Shown here: one piece after another, positions 17,580-26,153 of the stretch
Position numbering within the stretch: the first letter of the stretch is position 1
Layout: each line of letters begins with the position of its first letter
Source of the DNA: SAR202 cluster bacterium bin127
GTDB taxonomy: Bacteria; Chloroflexota; Dehalococcoidia; Lucifugimonadales; Lucifugimonadaceae
Length of the DNA: 64,000 nucleotides
Assembly: GCA_002239045.1 (NCBI GenBank)
Contig: MPNN01000001.1
Location: 186,001-250,000, forward strand
Reading direction: 5' to 3'
Translations under genes and position numbers: made by a program
The notes under the pieces: generated by a model
The model's input: only the letters and a program-made list of their open reading frames with translations
What the model was told of the DNA's origin: nothing
Databases searched by the model: none

Positions 17580-18590
17580 ATGAAAATCATGCGACGGCGA
17601 ACGTTTGGAGATTCAGGATTGGCATCATCGGTCATCGGCTACGGCGGTTGGCCCATGGGCAGAGGACAGTACGGCGATTTCGACGACGAAGAAGCGATCG
17701 GCGCGGCCCACAAATCCTACGATTCCGGCATCACTCTTTTCGACACCGCCGCCGTCTACGGATGGGGCTACGGCGAGAAGCTGATGGGCAAAGCAATCGC
17801 ACCCTTCCGCAACGAAATCGTGCTGGTCACCAAAGGCGGCCGCGAATGGGTCCGCGACAATCCCGACCGAACCGCAGCGACCGTATCCATCAGCGACCGG
17901 GCAACCCTCCTACGTAGCATCGATGAGAGCCTCGAACGTCTCAATACCGATTACGTCGACCTTTTCCTAATCCACTGGCCCGACCACACGCGTTCATTCG
18001 AAGAGCCCATGCGAGCCTTGGAAGATGCCAAGGCCGCGGGCAAGATCCGGCATACCGGAGTCTCGAACTTCAGCCCTGAAATGATGGCGCAGTGTCGCGA
18101 ACACAGCCCAATTGTCACGAACCAGATCGGGTATCACATCTTCGATCGTCGGGCAGAATCAGGCGTGATGCCGTTCGTCGAATCCAACGGCATGGGTATT
18201 ATGGCCTATGGCACCCTGGCACACGGCTTGCTCACCGGCGCTTGGGCATCTGACCACGCATTCGGCGACGACGACTGGCGCGCCAACGGCGCCAACTTTG
18301 GGTTGGCATCGTTCGGGCCGGAGAACCTAGCGAAGAACGTCGCGGTAGTAGAAAAACTCAAAGACATCGCGAGTGACCACGGTAAGACGGTCGCTCAGTT
18401 GGCTATCGGATGGGTACTGGCGAACCTAACTGTGACCGTTGCGCTTTGCGGGATGGTTAACGACTCAGAAGTCGAGGACAACATAGGCGGCGATTGGGAG
18501 ATGACGGCGGAGGTCAAACAACAGATTGACGACCTGGTGATGGCTGAAGGCGCTGGTGTCGGCACTCCCGAGATGGAGATTGCGACTTAG
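17580..18590 (+). CDS. Aldo/keto reductase
   Basis: A 336-residue (beta/alpha)8-barrel aldo/keto reductase. The catalytic tetrad is visible as D (FDTAAVYGWGYGE), Tyr in the same segment, Lys in VLVTKGG and His in FLIHWPDH. The C-terminal NADP-binding loop appears at VALCGMVNDSEVEDNI in place of the common VIPG. It reduces or oxidises a sugar aldehyde or lactol. It lies 71 bases after the DUF4432 gene and probably belongs to the same transcript. The unusual ALCGM in the cofactor loop makes the cofactor preference uncertain. Confidence 0.88.
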   Translation: MKIMRRRTFGDSGLASSVIGYGGWPMGRGQYGDFDDEEAIGAAHKSYDSGITLFDTAAVYGWGYGEKLMGKAIAPFRNEIVLVTKGGREWVRDNPDRTAATVSISDRATLLRSIDESLERLNTDYVDLFLIHWPDHTRSFEEPMRALEDAKAAGKIRHTGVSNFSPEMMAQCREHSPIVTNQIGYHIFDRRAESGVMPFVESNGMGIMAYGTLAHGLLTGAWASDHAFGDDDWRANGANFGLASFGPENLAKNVAVVEKLKDIASDHGKTVAQLAIGWVLANLTVTVALCGMVNDSEVEDNIGGDWEMTAEVKQQIDDLVMAEGAGVGTPEMEIAT

Positions 18591-18649
18591 GTCGTGCTGA
18601 CAATCAGCAGTTCCCAGCCAAGTCACTCCGAACAGAGTGCAACGTATTC

Positions 18650-18742
18650 GTGTCATTCTGAACGGAGCGGAGCGGAGTGAAGAATCTGAATTGGCAGCTA
18701 CGGTACGACGTTCCTAGATTCCTCGGTGCGCTCGGAATGACA
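18650..18742. repeat. Family A repeat pair in inverted orientation
   Basis: A copy reading GTCATTCTGAACGGAG... at 18650-18687 faces an inverted copy (AGATTCCTCGG...GGAATGAC) at 18714-18740. About 27 bases separate them, so the transcript could fold into a long hairpin. It lies between the aldo/keto reductase and amidohydrolase genes and could act as a weak terminator or processing site. Confidence 0.75.
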
Positions 18743-18789
18743 TTACTGCCAATACTGCCCAAGAGTCCAAAGTTGACGGAGATTGCATC

Positions 18790-19572
18790 ATGCTCATCAT
18801 CGACACGCACACCCATGCCGGGAACAACTGGTTCGAACCCATCGAGGTCCTCGAGTTTCAGATGGACCGCAACGGTGTTGATAAGGCATTGTTGGTGCAG
18901 CACGGCGGGACGTTCGACAATGGGTATCTTTTGGATGAGGCGACCAAACGCGGCGACCGCTTTAAGGTCGCGGTTCTCGTCGACCCCGAGTCCGTCGACC
19001 CGCTCGGAGACCTCGAGCGACTAGCAGAGCAGGGCGCCGCAGGAATACGACTGTCTCCCGACGCCGAATTCGTCAACGCCGGACCGTATGACATGTGGAA
19101 ACTGACAGGCGAGTTAGGTTTGGTGGTGACGTGTCAGGGCGATCCGGCGAGGTTCGCAGCGGACGCGTTCGCGAAGGTGATGGATGCCTGCCCAGATACG
19201 CAGGTAGTGATTGAACATTTGGCCGGGATCGCCGCTGCACACGAGCCTTGGGAAGCGGATTATGAGAGGGCAATGAAACTCGCAGAGCGTGGCAATACTA
19301 CGATCAAAGTTCCCGGTTTGGGAGAGGTCGCCAAGCGTCCGTCTCGGTTGTTGCCGGAACTGAAGTTTGAGGATGTGCCGCCGGTGTTCGAGATGGCGAA
19401 GGACGCATTTGGTGTCGAGCGCATGATGTGGGGAAGTGATTTTCCTCCCGCGGCAGGTCGTGAGGGATACGCGAACGCGCTGCGAGGAGTAATGGAGCAC
19501 CCGGCGTTTGCGGGAGATGGTGAGTTGGAGTGGCTGATGGGGAAGGCGGCGGTGCGGATATGGGGGTTTTAG
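18790..19572 (+). CDS. Amidohydrolase family protein (metal-dependent hydrolase)
   Basis: A 260-residue TIM-barrel hydrolase of the Amidohydro_2 type. It begins LIIDTHTHAG (HxH metal ligands), has VVIEHLAGIAA in the middle for a barrel His, and ends with RMMWGSDFPP supplying the final Asp. Relatives include 2-pyrone-4,6-dicarboxylate lactonase and related lactonases or decarboxylases, so hydrolysis of a lactone from the preceding oxidation steps is plausible. The ATG at 18790 is the only good start. It follows the repeat pair that separates it from the aldo/keto reductase. Confidence 0.85.
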   Translation: MLIIDTHTHAGNNWFEPIEVLEFQMDRNGVDKALLVQHGGTFDNGYLLDEATKRGDRFKVAVLVDPESVDPLGDLERLAEQGAAGIRLSPDAEFVNAGPYDMWKLTGELGLVVTCQGDPARFAADAFAKVMDACPDTQVVIEHLAGIAAAHEPWEADYERAMKLAERGNTTIKVPGLGEVAKRPSRLLPELKFEDVPPVFEMAKDAFGVERMMWGSDFPPAAGREGYANALRGVMEHPAFAGDGELEWLMGKAAVRIWGF

Positions 19573-19651
19573 AGGAGACTATCGCACAACGAATTGGCGG
19601 ATCGTGACAATGAACTTTTTCTCACAAAACCCGACAAGTTGCTGAGAACGC

Positions 19652-19671
19652 ATATCTAACATGTTGGATAT
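19652..19671. promoter_or_regulatory. Near-perfect 20-base palindrome
   Basis: The two arms ATATCTAACA and TGTTGGATAT pair at 9 of 10 positions across the centre. It lies 70 bases beyond the stop of the ATPase gene and 80 bases beyond the amidohydrolase stop, in an AT-richer gap. It could be a repressor site or transcript-end structure. No T-tract follows directly, so I do not call it a terminator. Confidence 0.35.
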
Positions 19672-19740
19672 CTGCTGCCCATAGGGATTGACCGGACACC
19701 TAGAAATATCCCTCAAAATACATTGCTCAACTTTATAGCA

Positions 19741-21096
19741 TCACAACACCGCATCAAGCCCTTCGGTGTAGTCAACGGTGTTTATAGGCAGTTCGCCAGT
19801 TAATGCTTGATGTACCGTTTCGGCGTCGATAGTGGTTAACCTTCGCTCCGCTGCGAACCGAACCACGCTGGACGCACTGGACAGCAAGTCACGTGGCCGT
19901 CGACTCCTGCTCAGCAATACACCCAATCCATCTTCAGTGAATGGTTTTATGCTGCCGCCGTTGGTTGGATCAACGCGATAATGATCCAGATGAGCTACCA
20001 AAATCTGTCGCGCTTGGTCGGGTGTCGGTTCAGGCAATTCCACTGAAGTCGGTGCCCCAGGGTCCAAACGAGCCATTCCAGAAAGGCCAGCTTCGTTCCA
20101 TGCCGTTGCAAGTGCCAACGCGGACTGTTGATGAGTCGTTAGTACGCATGAGAAAAATCCGTAGTCCGAATTGGCATAACCTGGTCGCACCATACAAAGT
20201 CCAAATTCCTTCGCAAATTCCGTCCGATGGCGCCTAGGCATCTGGTCGGTTAAGTTTTCAATGTCGTCGACGAAAAGATAGCCACCCGCAAATCCAGCAG
20301 CGCGGAGAAACAACACTATTTCGTTGAAGAAGAGATCTCGGGCGTAATCTAGACCTTTGGTGTCGCGAGGCACATAATAAGGAACCAAGTTATGGTCTCT
20401 GCGGAGGTCGCGCAGAAACTCATCGAACGATCCTCTTGCCAATGCGCTAGCAGGTTTCGCCTCGACGCCTTCTTGGCGTAGAGTAGCCTCGACCGCGTCG
20501 TCAAGATCGGTAGACGAAATCCCGTTGGCTTTGAGAACCTCAGTATCGAACAAATTTCCCCAATTTTCACCGTCCTCAGTGTCGACGATTGACGATATTT
20601 CATCGTCCGTTAGGACGTCGCGACGCAATGCCGCGCGTGCCGCTGTCAGCACACCATTGTTGCAGGTGTCTACGAGGGCTGCCCAAGCCAACTGTTCCAT
20701 CCAACGACGGTCCACAGCCGATGGAAATGAGGCATAGATCACTGCGGCAGATAATCTACCGGCAAACTCCGTTAGACCCCAATCGTTGTTGATTCGTTGA
20801 CGAAAGAAACTTAGCAATGCCGTTTTTCCCATTCCGCGACCCGATTGCACATCACCCGTCGCCCAAACGGAGGCCATTTTGACGCGATTATCAAAGTCCT
20901 CGGGACGAATCAACAGATTTTCGAACTTGCGTATCGCTTCACGAACGGGTGGTTGAGCGTAGATCATGCCGTTGACGCGCGGGTCTTGACTGTAGGGATT
21001 GAGGACTGGATTCGGTGAGAACGGCAAGTCTCTAACGCCCAAACTCTCGTAAATCGATGGCTTCGGTTCAGTTGGTCGCCTAGGTAGATTCAGCAT
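19741..21096 (-). CDS. ORC/Cdc6-like AAA ATPase, third gene of a nuclease-wHTH-ATPase operon
   Basis: A 451-residue P-loop protein. Walker A is GRGMGKTA (K at 91), Walker B is LFVDD at about 274-278, and a sensor-1-like segment is SCVLTTHQQ. A lid-like helical region follows (PDQARQILVAHLDHYR) and a C-terminal RSRRPRDLLSSASSVVRFAAE segment resembles the AAA lid of ORC/Cdc6 ATPases. The N-terminus has FSPNPVLNPYSQDPRVNG before the ATPase. Its ATG overlaps the stop of the upstream gene (TAATG), so translation is coupled. It most likely powers loading or remodelling on DNA for the two partners. I recognise no named system with this exact composition. Confidence 0.75.
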   Translation of the reverse strand: MLNLPRRPTEPKPSIYESLGVRDLPFSPNPVLNPYSQDPRVNGMIYAQPPVREAIRKFENLLIRPEDFDNRVKMASVWATGDVQSGRGMGKTALLSFFRQRINNDWGLTEFAGRLSAAVIYASFPSAVDRRWMEQLAWAALVDTCNNGVLTAARAALRRDVLTDDEISSIVDTEDGENWGNLFDTEVLKANGISSTDLDDAVEATLRQEGVEAKPASALARGSFDEFLRDLRRDHNLVPYYVPRDTKGLDYARDLFFNEIVLFLRAAGFAGGYLFVDDIENLTDQMPRRHRTEFAKEFGLCMVRPGYANSDYGFFSCVLTTHQQSALALATAWNEAGLSGMARLDPGAPTSVELPEPTPDQARQILVAHLDHYRVDPTNGGSIKPFTEDGLGVLLSRSRRPRDLLSSASSVVRFAAERRLTTIDAETVHQALTGELPINTVDYTEGLDAVL

Positions 21097-22184
21097 TAGA
21101 GTCTCCTGATCAGATTGTGGATTTCGACGCTACGGCGTCTCCGGACGAGCGGTCTACGCATGGCGGTTACACGATCATAATGTAATCCCACCGAAAGAAC
21201 TGGCGGATAACGATCCAGAAGGTGGTTGACACCGTCGTCGAATGCCGCATCTGGAATCATTAATTCTTGACACACCCAATCCCTTAGATCAGGTAAATCA
21301 TAGTATCCGCCCTCTGCAATCAACTCGAAGAAAGCCCTATCAATCGTGTCCAGCAAAATGTCTTGTTGCTGGTGGTCGTCCATGTCAGGTTCGCAATAAA
21401 AAAGCCGGAAAACACCTCCGTTTCCCAAGCTCACTTCAAGGGGTACGTACCAAGTTCTGTCTGTCGGCAGGTAGGTGCATGGAGAATAACTCACCGTAAA
21501 TTCGCAACCGTCAGAAGTCAACCGCCGTTGATTCAACAGGCGTAAACTCACTAACCTATCGCAAATGGCCCTGAAATTCGCCACTTTGATCCGTTGGTCT
21601 GGTAATATCTCACCGATTATCAATTCGTGCATAACATCCTGAAGCCTCCCACGACTCAATCCCCTGTGTTCTGACAAAACTCTGGTGGCTTCCGATTTTG
21701 CCCGTGACCCGAATGTTGGCAAGAACGATTTTTCAATATACTTGACATCCGACATGCGGGCGGCCTCAACCACTGGTCTCCAAACTGGACCGGATTGTAT
21801 GTGCCGTTCTACGATCCGACGTAGATTTTCATAGGTCTCGATGTGAATCCCAGCCATCAACAATCTCAAACTTTTGAATTCTTGAGAATTAAGTAGACCG
21901 AGAATGGACCGACCGTTTTCAGTTAACTCGTATCCGCGTCCTGCTGGACGCGCGAAATTGAAATGCATCAGCTCTTGACAGATCTTCTGGCCGGTACCCG
22001 CGAATGTCCCGCTTGGTTGTGGCAGCATCAAACGTAACGCTCTGTCAGTTACGAATTTGAGGACGTTTCTGGATATCTCTTTGACTTGAACCGTCCTACC
22101 CGCCTCGGCAGTCAAGTTGCCCAATACCCTAAGTCCGATGTAGTGATAGCTGACATCCGTAATGTTATAGCTACTGATGTTCAT
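21096..22184 (-). CDS. Uncharacterised helical protein with winged-helix-like region, second gene of the operon
   Basis: A 362-residue protein with no family I can name. Residues about 70-100 (HFNFARPAGRGYELTENGRSILGLL) read as the recognition helix and wing of a winged helix. Further helical segments follow (IHIETYENLRRIVERHI), and a second mixed domain around 230-300 carries GGVFRLFYCEPDMDD. The tail is strongly basic (RRPLVRRRRSVEIHNLIRRL). It begins directly after the TAG of the nuclease gene and ends overlapping the ATPase start, so all three are translated as a unit. A DNA-binding specificity or adaptor role is inferred. Confidence 0.65.
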   Translation of the reverse strand: MNISSYNITDVSYHYIGLRVLGNLTAEAGRTVQVKEISRNVLKFVTDRALRLMLPQPSGTFAGTGQKICQELMHFNFARPAGRGYELTENGRSILGLLNSQEFKSLRLLMAGIHIETYENLRRIVERHIQSGPVWRPVVEAARMSDVKYIEKSFLPTFGSRAKSEATRVLSEHRGLSRGRLQDVMHELIIGEILPDQRIKVANFRAICDRLVSLRLLNQRRLTSDGCEFTVSYSPCTYLPTDRTWYVPLEVSLGNGGVFRLFYCEPDMDDHQQQDILLDTIDRAFFELIAEGGYYDLPDLRDWVCQELMIPDAAFDDGVNHLLDRYPPVLSVGLHYDRVTAMRRPLVRRRRSVEIHNLIRRL

Positions 22185-22973
22185 CTACACACCTTCCCTT
22201 GCCGATGCGTCTTTGAAGGCGCGCGAGAGTGCCGTGCTCTCAGTGTTTGCGGTCTTCAATTGCGTAGATAGATTGAAGACGTCCGGGGGAGGTAAAGCCC
22301 TGAGCGCCAGACTCTGTTCGGATAGCATCCCGCACCGGTTATCTAGCCAGGTGTCGTACAGTGCAGCGCTCATTTGGTTCAAGAGCGCACAAAAATCGTG
22401 AAGTCGATCCTGTTGCTCGGTATCGATTGACAGCCCACGCTCCAGTTCGGATTGCATGACATTGGAGTTAGCGATCAAAATCGGTAAAGGACGTAGATCC
22501 GGGGCGACAGGGTGGATTCCAAGGCCAAGACAAGCAGCGAGTCCGCTGGAGTCAAAAGAGTGACGCGAGATGAATGCAAGACAAATATCGCCAGACAGAA
22601 GTGTGGGATTGATAGCAAGATAGTCTAAGATCTTGGCGAAAAACACGATGACATCGTTTTTGCCAGATGCCACGCTACCCCGGTTTTTCGTTTCGACAAT
22701 TGCGACGAGCCGAGCGTGTTTGGCGACGATATCAATCTCGTGAACCACTCCAGACGCTGTGTTTAGGTTATCGCCAAGATGGAACTCCCGTTCGTTGGAA
22801 ATTGACCAGTCTCGCAGTTCCTCAAACAAATATTCTCGGAAACGTTGCTCGAATCCTTGATCATGCCCTTGAATTTGGTCAGTGCGCGGCCAATCCTGAT
22901 CTACAAACCGGTAGCAACGCCGCAGGAAATCAAGAGCGGGTTGAGGTGGGTAGTACTCTGGTCTGGTTCGCAT
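22185..22973 (-). CDS. PD-(D/E)xK nuclease-like protein, first gene of the operon
   Basis: A 262-residue protein. The core HEIDIVAKHARLVAIVETKNRG gives the acidic residue D81 and the E94-x-K96 pair typical of restriction-endonuclease-fold nucleases. A helix containing FEQRFREYLFEELRDW upstream may give the first acidic residue. After the core comes DVIVFFAKILDYL and a strand-rich region (ICLAFISRHSFD). The C-terminal third is helical. It lies 22 bases downstream of an enolase-superfamily gene on the same strand but is unlikely to share its role. It could cut invading DNA under control of the ATPase; this is inference from motif and operon only. Confidence 0.7.
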   Translation of the reverse strand: MRTRPEYYPPQPALDFLRRCYRFVDQDWPRTDQIQGHDQGFEQRFREYLFEELRDWSISNEREFHLGDNLNTASGVVHEIDIVAKHARLVAIVETKNRGSVASGKNDVIVFFAKILDYLAINPTLLSGDICLAFISRHSFDSSGLAACLGLGIHPVAPDLRPLPILIANSNVMQSELERGLSIDTEQQDRLHDFCALLNQMSAALYDTWLDNRCGMLSEQSLALRALPPPDVFNLSTQLKTANTESTALSRAFKDASAREGV

Positions 22974-22995
22974 CTAAGATGATTCTATCCTTTGC

Positions 22996-24147
22996 TTACG
23001 ACCAATTCGTCTCCTGCAACGATGCAATGGTCCCATCTGGGGCTCGCCAAGGAGCGGCGTCTTTGCGCCAGGGGTTGGCGGCAAGCCACTCCTCGTTCAT
23101 AGCCACACCCAAACCCGGTTCAGTCGGCAGCGGCAAATACCCATCTTTCTGCTGTGGAAAATCGCCGATGGTGGCGTCTTGGAACCAGGGGTGGATGCCC
23201 CCTTCTTGGATCATGAAGTTCGGGGTGCAGGCGTCGACGTGGATGGATGCGATGGTGCAGAAGGGGCCGTATGGATTGTGCGGCTGGAAGCCTACGTAAT
23301 GGGCCTCGGCCATGGCGGCGATCTTTTTCAGTTCGAGGATGCCGCCGGCTTGGACGATGTCAGGCTGGATCATCTTTACGATCTGACGGGAGAGGAGGTC
23401 GGTGTAGTCCCACTTGGTGAGATGTCGTTCGCCGGTTGCGAGGGGGATGTTCACGGCTTCGGCGACGCGGGCCAGGGCGTCGAGGTTCTGCGGTGGGACG
23501 GGTTCTTCGTAGACGAACGGCCGGTATGGTTCCATGGCGTTGCCGATGCGGATGGCGTCGGCGGGAGCTAGCCGTCCGTGAACTTCCACCAGCAATTCGA
23601 CATCATCGCCGACAGCTTCTCTGACGGCTTCAAGTTTCTTGATCGCGATGCGCTCCGCTTCAATGGGAATGAAAAGTCCGCGGTGGTCGAAAGGGTCGCC
23701 CTTGAGCGCGGTAAGGCCCTCTTCAGTGTGACGAAGTGCGTTTTCGACGGCGAGTTCGGGAGTCAGACCGTCCCAGCGGCCGTAGCACCAGATCTTCTCT
23801 CGCATCTTGCCGCCGAGCAGTTCGTAGACCGGAACGCCGAGAGCTTGGCCCTTAATGTCCCAGAGTGCAATCTCAATACCCGAGATCGCGGAGAGTTGGA
23901 CAACGCCGCCTCGGACATGGAAGTGGTGGTAAAGCGTCTGCCAATGCTGCTCGATCCGACCAGGGTCTTGACCGATCAAAACCTCCCCGAACTCGTCCAC
24001 CATCGTCGCGACCGCCAGAGGACCAGCGGTTGCTTCCCCCCAACCGGTGATACCCTCATCCGTCTCAACCTTGACGAATACATAGTTGCGAGCGACCCCA
24101 CGCGGGGCAGAAGAGGCGGGGATGGCGGTTACGTTGGTGATTTTCAT
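22996..24147 (-). CDS. Enolase superfamily sugar-acid dehydratase (galactonate/mandelate racemase type)
   Basis: A 383-residue enolase-superfamily protein: capping domain to about residue 125 (ISGIEIALWDIKGQALG), then the barrel. Metal ligands and catalytic residues are at ALKGDPFD (strand 2), LLVEVHGRL (strand 3), VYEEPVPPQN (strand 4), ATGERHLTKWDY (strand 5, GER motif), and QPHNPYGPFCTIASIH (strand 7, His). The GxR/E and PHNPxGP patterns are typical of galactonate or related acid-sugar dehydratases. It converts a sugar acid to a 2-keto-3-deoxy acid. It is oriented with the operon downstream of it, but the products have no obvious link. Confidence 0.9.
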   Translation of the reverse strand: MKITNVTAIPASSAPRGVARNYVFVKVETDEGITGWGEATAGPLAVATMVDEFGEVLIGQDPGRIEQHWQTLYHHFHVRGGVVQLSAISGIEIALWDIKGQALGVPVYELLGGKMREKIWCYGRWDGLTPELAVENALRHTEEGLTALKGDPFDHRGLFIPIEAERIAIKKLEAVREAVGDDVELLVEVHGRLAPADAIRIGNAMEPYRPFVYEEPVPPQNLDALARVAEAVNIPLATGERHLTKWDYTDLLSRQIVKMIQPDIVQAGGILELKKIAAMAEAHYVGFQPHNPYGPFCTIASIHVDACTPNFMIQEGGIHPWFQDATIGDFPQQKDGYLPLPTEPGLGVAMNEEWLAANPWRKDAAPWRAPDGTIASLQETNWS

Positions 24148-24287
24148 TTTCGGGCCCTCACCCTAGCCCTGACTATGGCGTTTTGGCGCCAAGCGGGAGA
24201 GGGGATTGGTGGTGTTGTCTGGTTGGTAGGGGCAGGTTGGTGGGGGATGTCATTGTTGGCGCAGAGATGTCATAGTTGGCGGAATGA

Positions 24288-24515
24288 TGTCATTCCGAGC
24301 GCAGCGAGGAATCTGAGCGCATTGCAATCGGGCTGCTACGTTAGATTCTTCACTTCGCTGCGCTCCGTTCAGAATGACAGATTGCGGGGGCGCTACGTTC
24401 ATGTTGACAAATTGCGGTGGCGCTCCGTTCAGAATGACAATACGCCTGTCATTCCGAGCGCAGCGAGGAATCTGAGCCGTGCCTGAATAGATTCTTCACT
24501 CCGTTCGGAATGACA
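24288..24515. repeat. Array of five family A repeat copies
   Basis: Copies in direct orientation are at about 24288-24314 and 24447-24473. Inverted copies are at about 24342-24379, 24419-24440 (partial) and 24488-24515. Adjacent inverted pairs can form long hairpins. The array occupies most of the 423-base gap between the enolase and hydroxyacid dehydrogenase genes; no coding sequence is seen there. Confidence 0.85.
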
Positions 24516-24532
24516 TGGTTGCTAACGGGATA

Positions 24533-24560
24533 GTAGGGGCGGTTCGCGAACCGCCCCTAC
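24533..24560. repeat. Perfect 28-base palindrome (family C, GTAGGGGC...GCCCCTAC)
   Basis: The arms GTAGGGGCGGTTCG and CGAACCGCCCCTAC are exact complements. A second member is inside the gene at 32204-34042 (about 32741-32770), where its peptide reads GAGLKPAPT. A partial copy is near 30560-30580. It sits just beyond the stop of the hydroxyacid dehydrogenase and may also act as a transcription end. Confidence 0.8.
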
Positions 24561-24570
24561 GGGTTGCGAT

Positions 24571-25554
24571 TCAAATCCCGACCCGACTCCTTCCCAAAAC
24601 GTCCGGATTGATCAAGTTTTCGGGCGGATTGCCGCTCAGCACGCGCAGGGCTTCTTGGGCGGTTCGACGTTCCAGTTCAACAGTAGACGCCTGCGAGAAG
24701 AAGGCAGTGTGTGGGGTGATGATGATGTTGGGAGTGGCCAAAAGAGGGTGGTCGTCAGGCGGTGGCGCCGGTTCCAAGACATCTAGACCTGCTCCTGCCA
24801 AGTGGCCGGAGTTTAAGGCGTCGGCAAGCGCTTGCTCTTGGATTATTCCGCCGCGGGCGCAGTTGACGATGATCGAGCCCGGCATCATCATCGCGAGTTG
24901 GTCAGGGCCAATCATGCCTTCGGTTTCGGGAGTCAAGGGAGTGTGGACGGTGATGAAGTGGGAGCGTCTGAGGACGTCTTCGAAGGTCGTGATCTCGGTT
25001 CCGTCTATCGTCTGCCCGGGCTCGATCATGGGGTCGTAGGCGATCAGGTTCATTCCGAAGCCGACGGCTTTTTCGGCAATAGCGCGTCCGATGCGTCCGT
25101 AGCCGAGAATGCCGAGGGTCGCACCCCTAGTCCGATGCATGGGTTGGTCAAGGACTACATCGTGCCAGCCGCCTTCTTTGACTTGAGAGTCGTGCGGCAA
25201 AAGGCGTCGGTTCAGGGCTAGGATCATACCGATAGCGTGGTCGGTGACCTCATCCATGCAGTAGTCGGGCACATTCGTGACGACGATGCCAAGCTCGGTG
25301 GCGGACGGAATGTCGATGTTGTCGACGCCGATGCCATACCGGGAAGCAACCATGCATTTCTCAGCAGCCCTGAGCACCTTGCCGGTGACCTGGGCGAAGC
25401 AGAACATGATGATGTCGGCATCGGTGGCGAGGTTGGCTAGAGTTTCCTCGGAAGTGTCAGGGGCGATGATGGGTTCGACGCCGGCGGCTCTGAGGACTTC
25501 GGATTCGACGTCAATGTTTGGCCAGACGTAGTCGGTGATTAGGGCTTTTTTCAT
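24571..25554 (-). CDS. D-2-hydroxyacid dehydrogenase (C-terminal-binding-protein-like)
   Basis: A 327-residue NAD-dependent dehydrogenase. The nucleotide-binding motif is LGILGYGRIGRAIAEKA, with catalytic Arg in NCARGGII, Glu in VLEPAPPP and His in ITPHTAFFS. The substrate-binding part has SRYGIGVDNIDI and TNVPDYCMDEV, a sequence typical of the CtBP-like branch of phosphoglycerate dehydrogenase-type enzymes. I prefer the ATG at 25554 (MKKALITD), as the extra 30 residues from 25644 are unlike the family. It oxidises or reduces a 2-hydroxy acid. Its neighbour upstream is the repeat at 25640 and the defence stretch. Confidence 0.87.
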   Translation of the reverse strand: MKKALITDYVWPNIDVESEVLRAAGVEPIIAPDTSEETLANLATDADIIMFCFAQVTGKVLRAAEKCMVASRYGIGVDNIDIPSATELGIVVTNVPDYCMDEVTDHAIGMILALNRRLLPHDSQVKEGGWHDVVLDQPMHRTRGATLGILGYGRIGRAIAEKAVGFGMNLIAYDPMIEPGQTIDGTEITTFEDVLRRSHFITVHTPLTPETEGMIGPDQLAMMMPGSIIVNCARGGIIQEQALADALNSGHLAGAGLDVLEPAPPPDDHPLLATPNIIITPHTAFFSQASTVELERRTAQEALRVLSGNPPENLINPDVLGRSRVGI

Positions 25555-25639
25555 GAGTGCGGTGAGGTGATTTTGCGTTGATTGATTTTGATTAGGGTAG
25601 CAGTTTTGAAGTAATTTATCGTCATCCCGTCGAAACCAC

Positions 25640-25670
25640 GTCATTCCGGCGAAAGCCGGAATCCAGAGGG
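25640..25670. repeat. Family B repeat (ATTCCGGC...GCCGGAAT palindrome)
   Basis: A short perfect hairpin, ATTCCGGC-GAAA-GCCGGAAT, with flanking GTC and CCAGAG. Other copies: 30444-30480, 31070-31100, 32175-32198, 34477-34510, 36321-36354, 45775-45803, 62015-62062 and 63853-63885. In one reading frame it encodes the peptide HSRESGNP, seen in several proteins here. Confidence 0.8.
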
Positions 25671-26153
25671 GCAGGGCAAGGGCATAGGTTCGACCAACGC
25701 ACCCAGCATCGCCACCGTCCCAAAAGCAATCTCATTCCCGACGTACACTGAACACCATGGCGACGACCAGAGCACAAACCGGTGTCTGCAACATCCCAAA
25801 CCGGAGTATCTTCGAAGGCGACAACCTCGATGTGATGCGGGGGATGAATGATGGATGTGTGGACTTGATCTATCTCGATCCGCCGTTCAACTCGAACCGG
25901 GACTACGCGGCACCGATTGGGAGCAAGGCGGCGGGTGCGGCGTTCAAGGACACGTGGGACTTGACGGATGTTGACGAGGCTTGGCACAACGAGATTGCGG
26001 AGACGGATCTGGCCCTTTACAAGATCATCGACGCGAGTCAACACAGCCATGGTAGCGGGATGAAGTCGTATCTGATCATGATGGCGGTGCGATTAAAAGA
26101 GGAACGGAGAAGGGCCAGAGCGATACCCCCTAAAGCTACAAAGGAGGCACCGA

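Noticed and set aside
19741..22973. Assignment to BREX, Dnd/Ssp or Wadjet
   Set aside because: There is no PglZ-, methyltransferase-, DndC-, SMC- or topoisomerase-like member; only the general nuclease-plus-ATPase idea is shared.
25622..26050. Minus-strand frame opposite the methyltransferase fragment
   Set aside because: It is antisense to the DPPFNSN-containing frame and includes a family B repeat.
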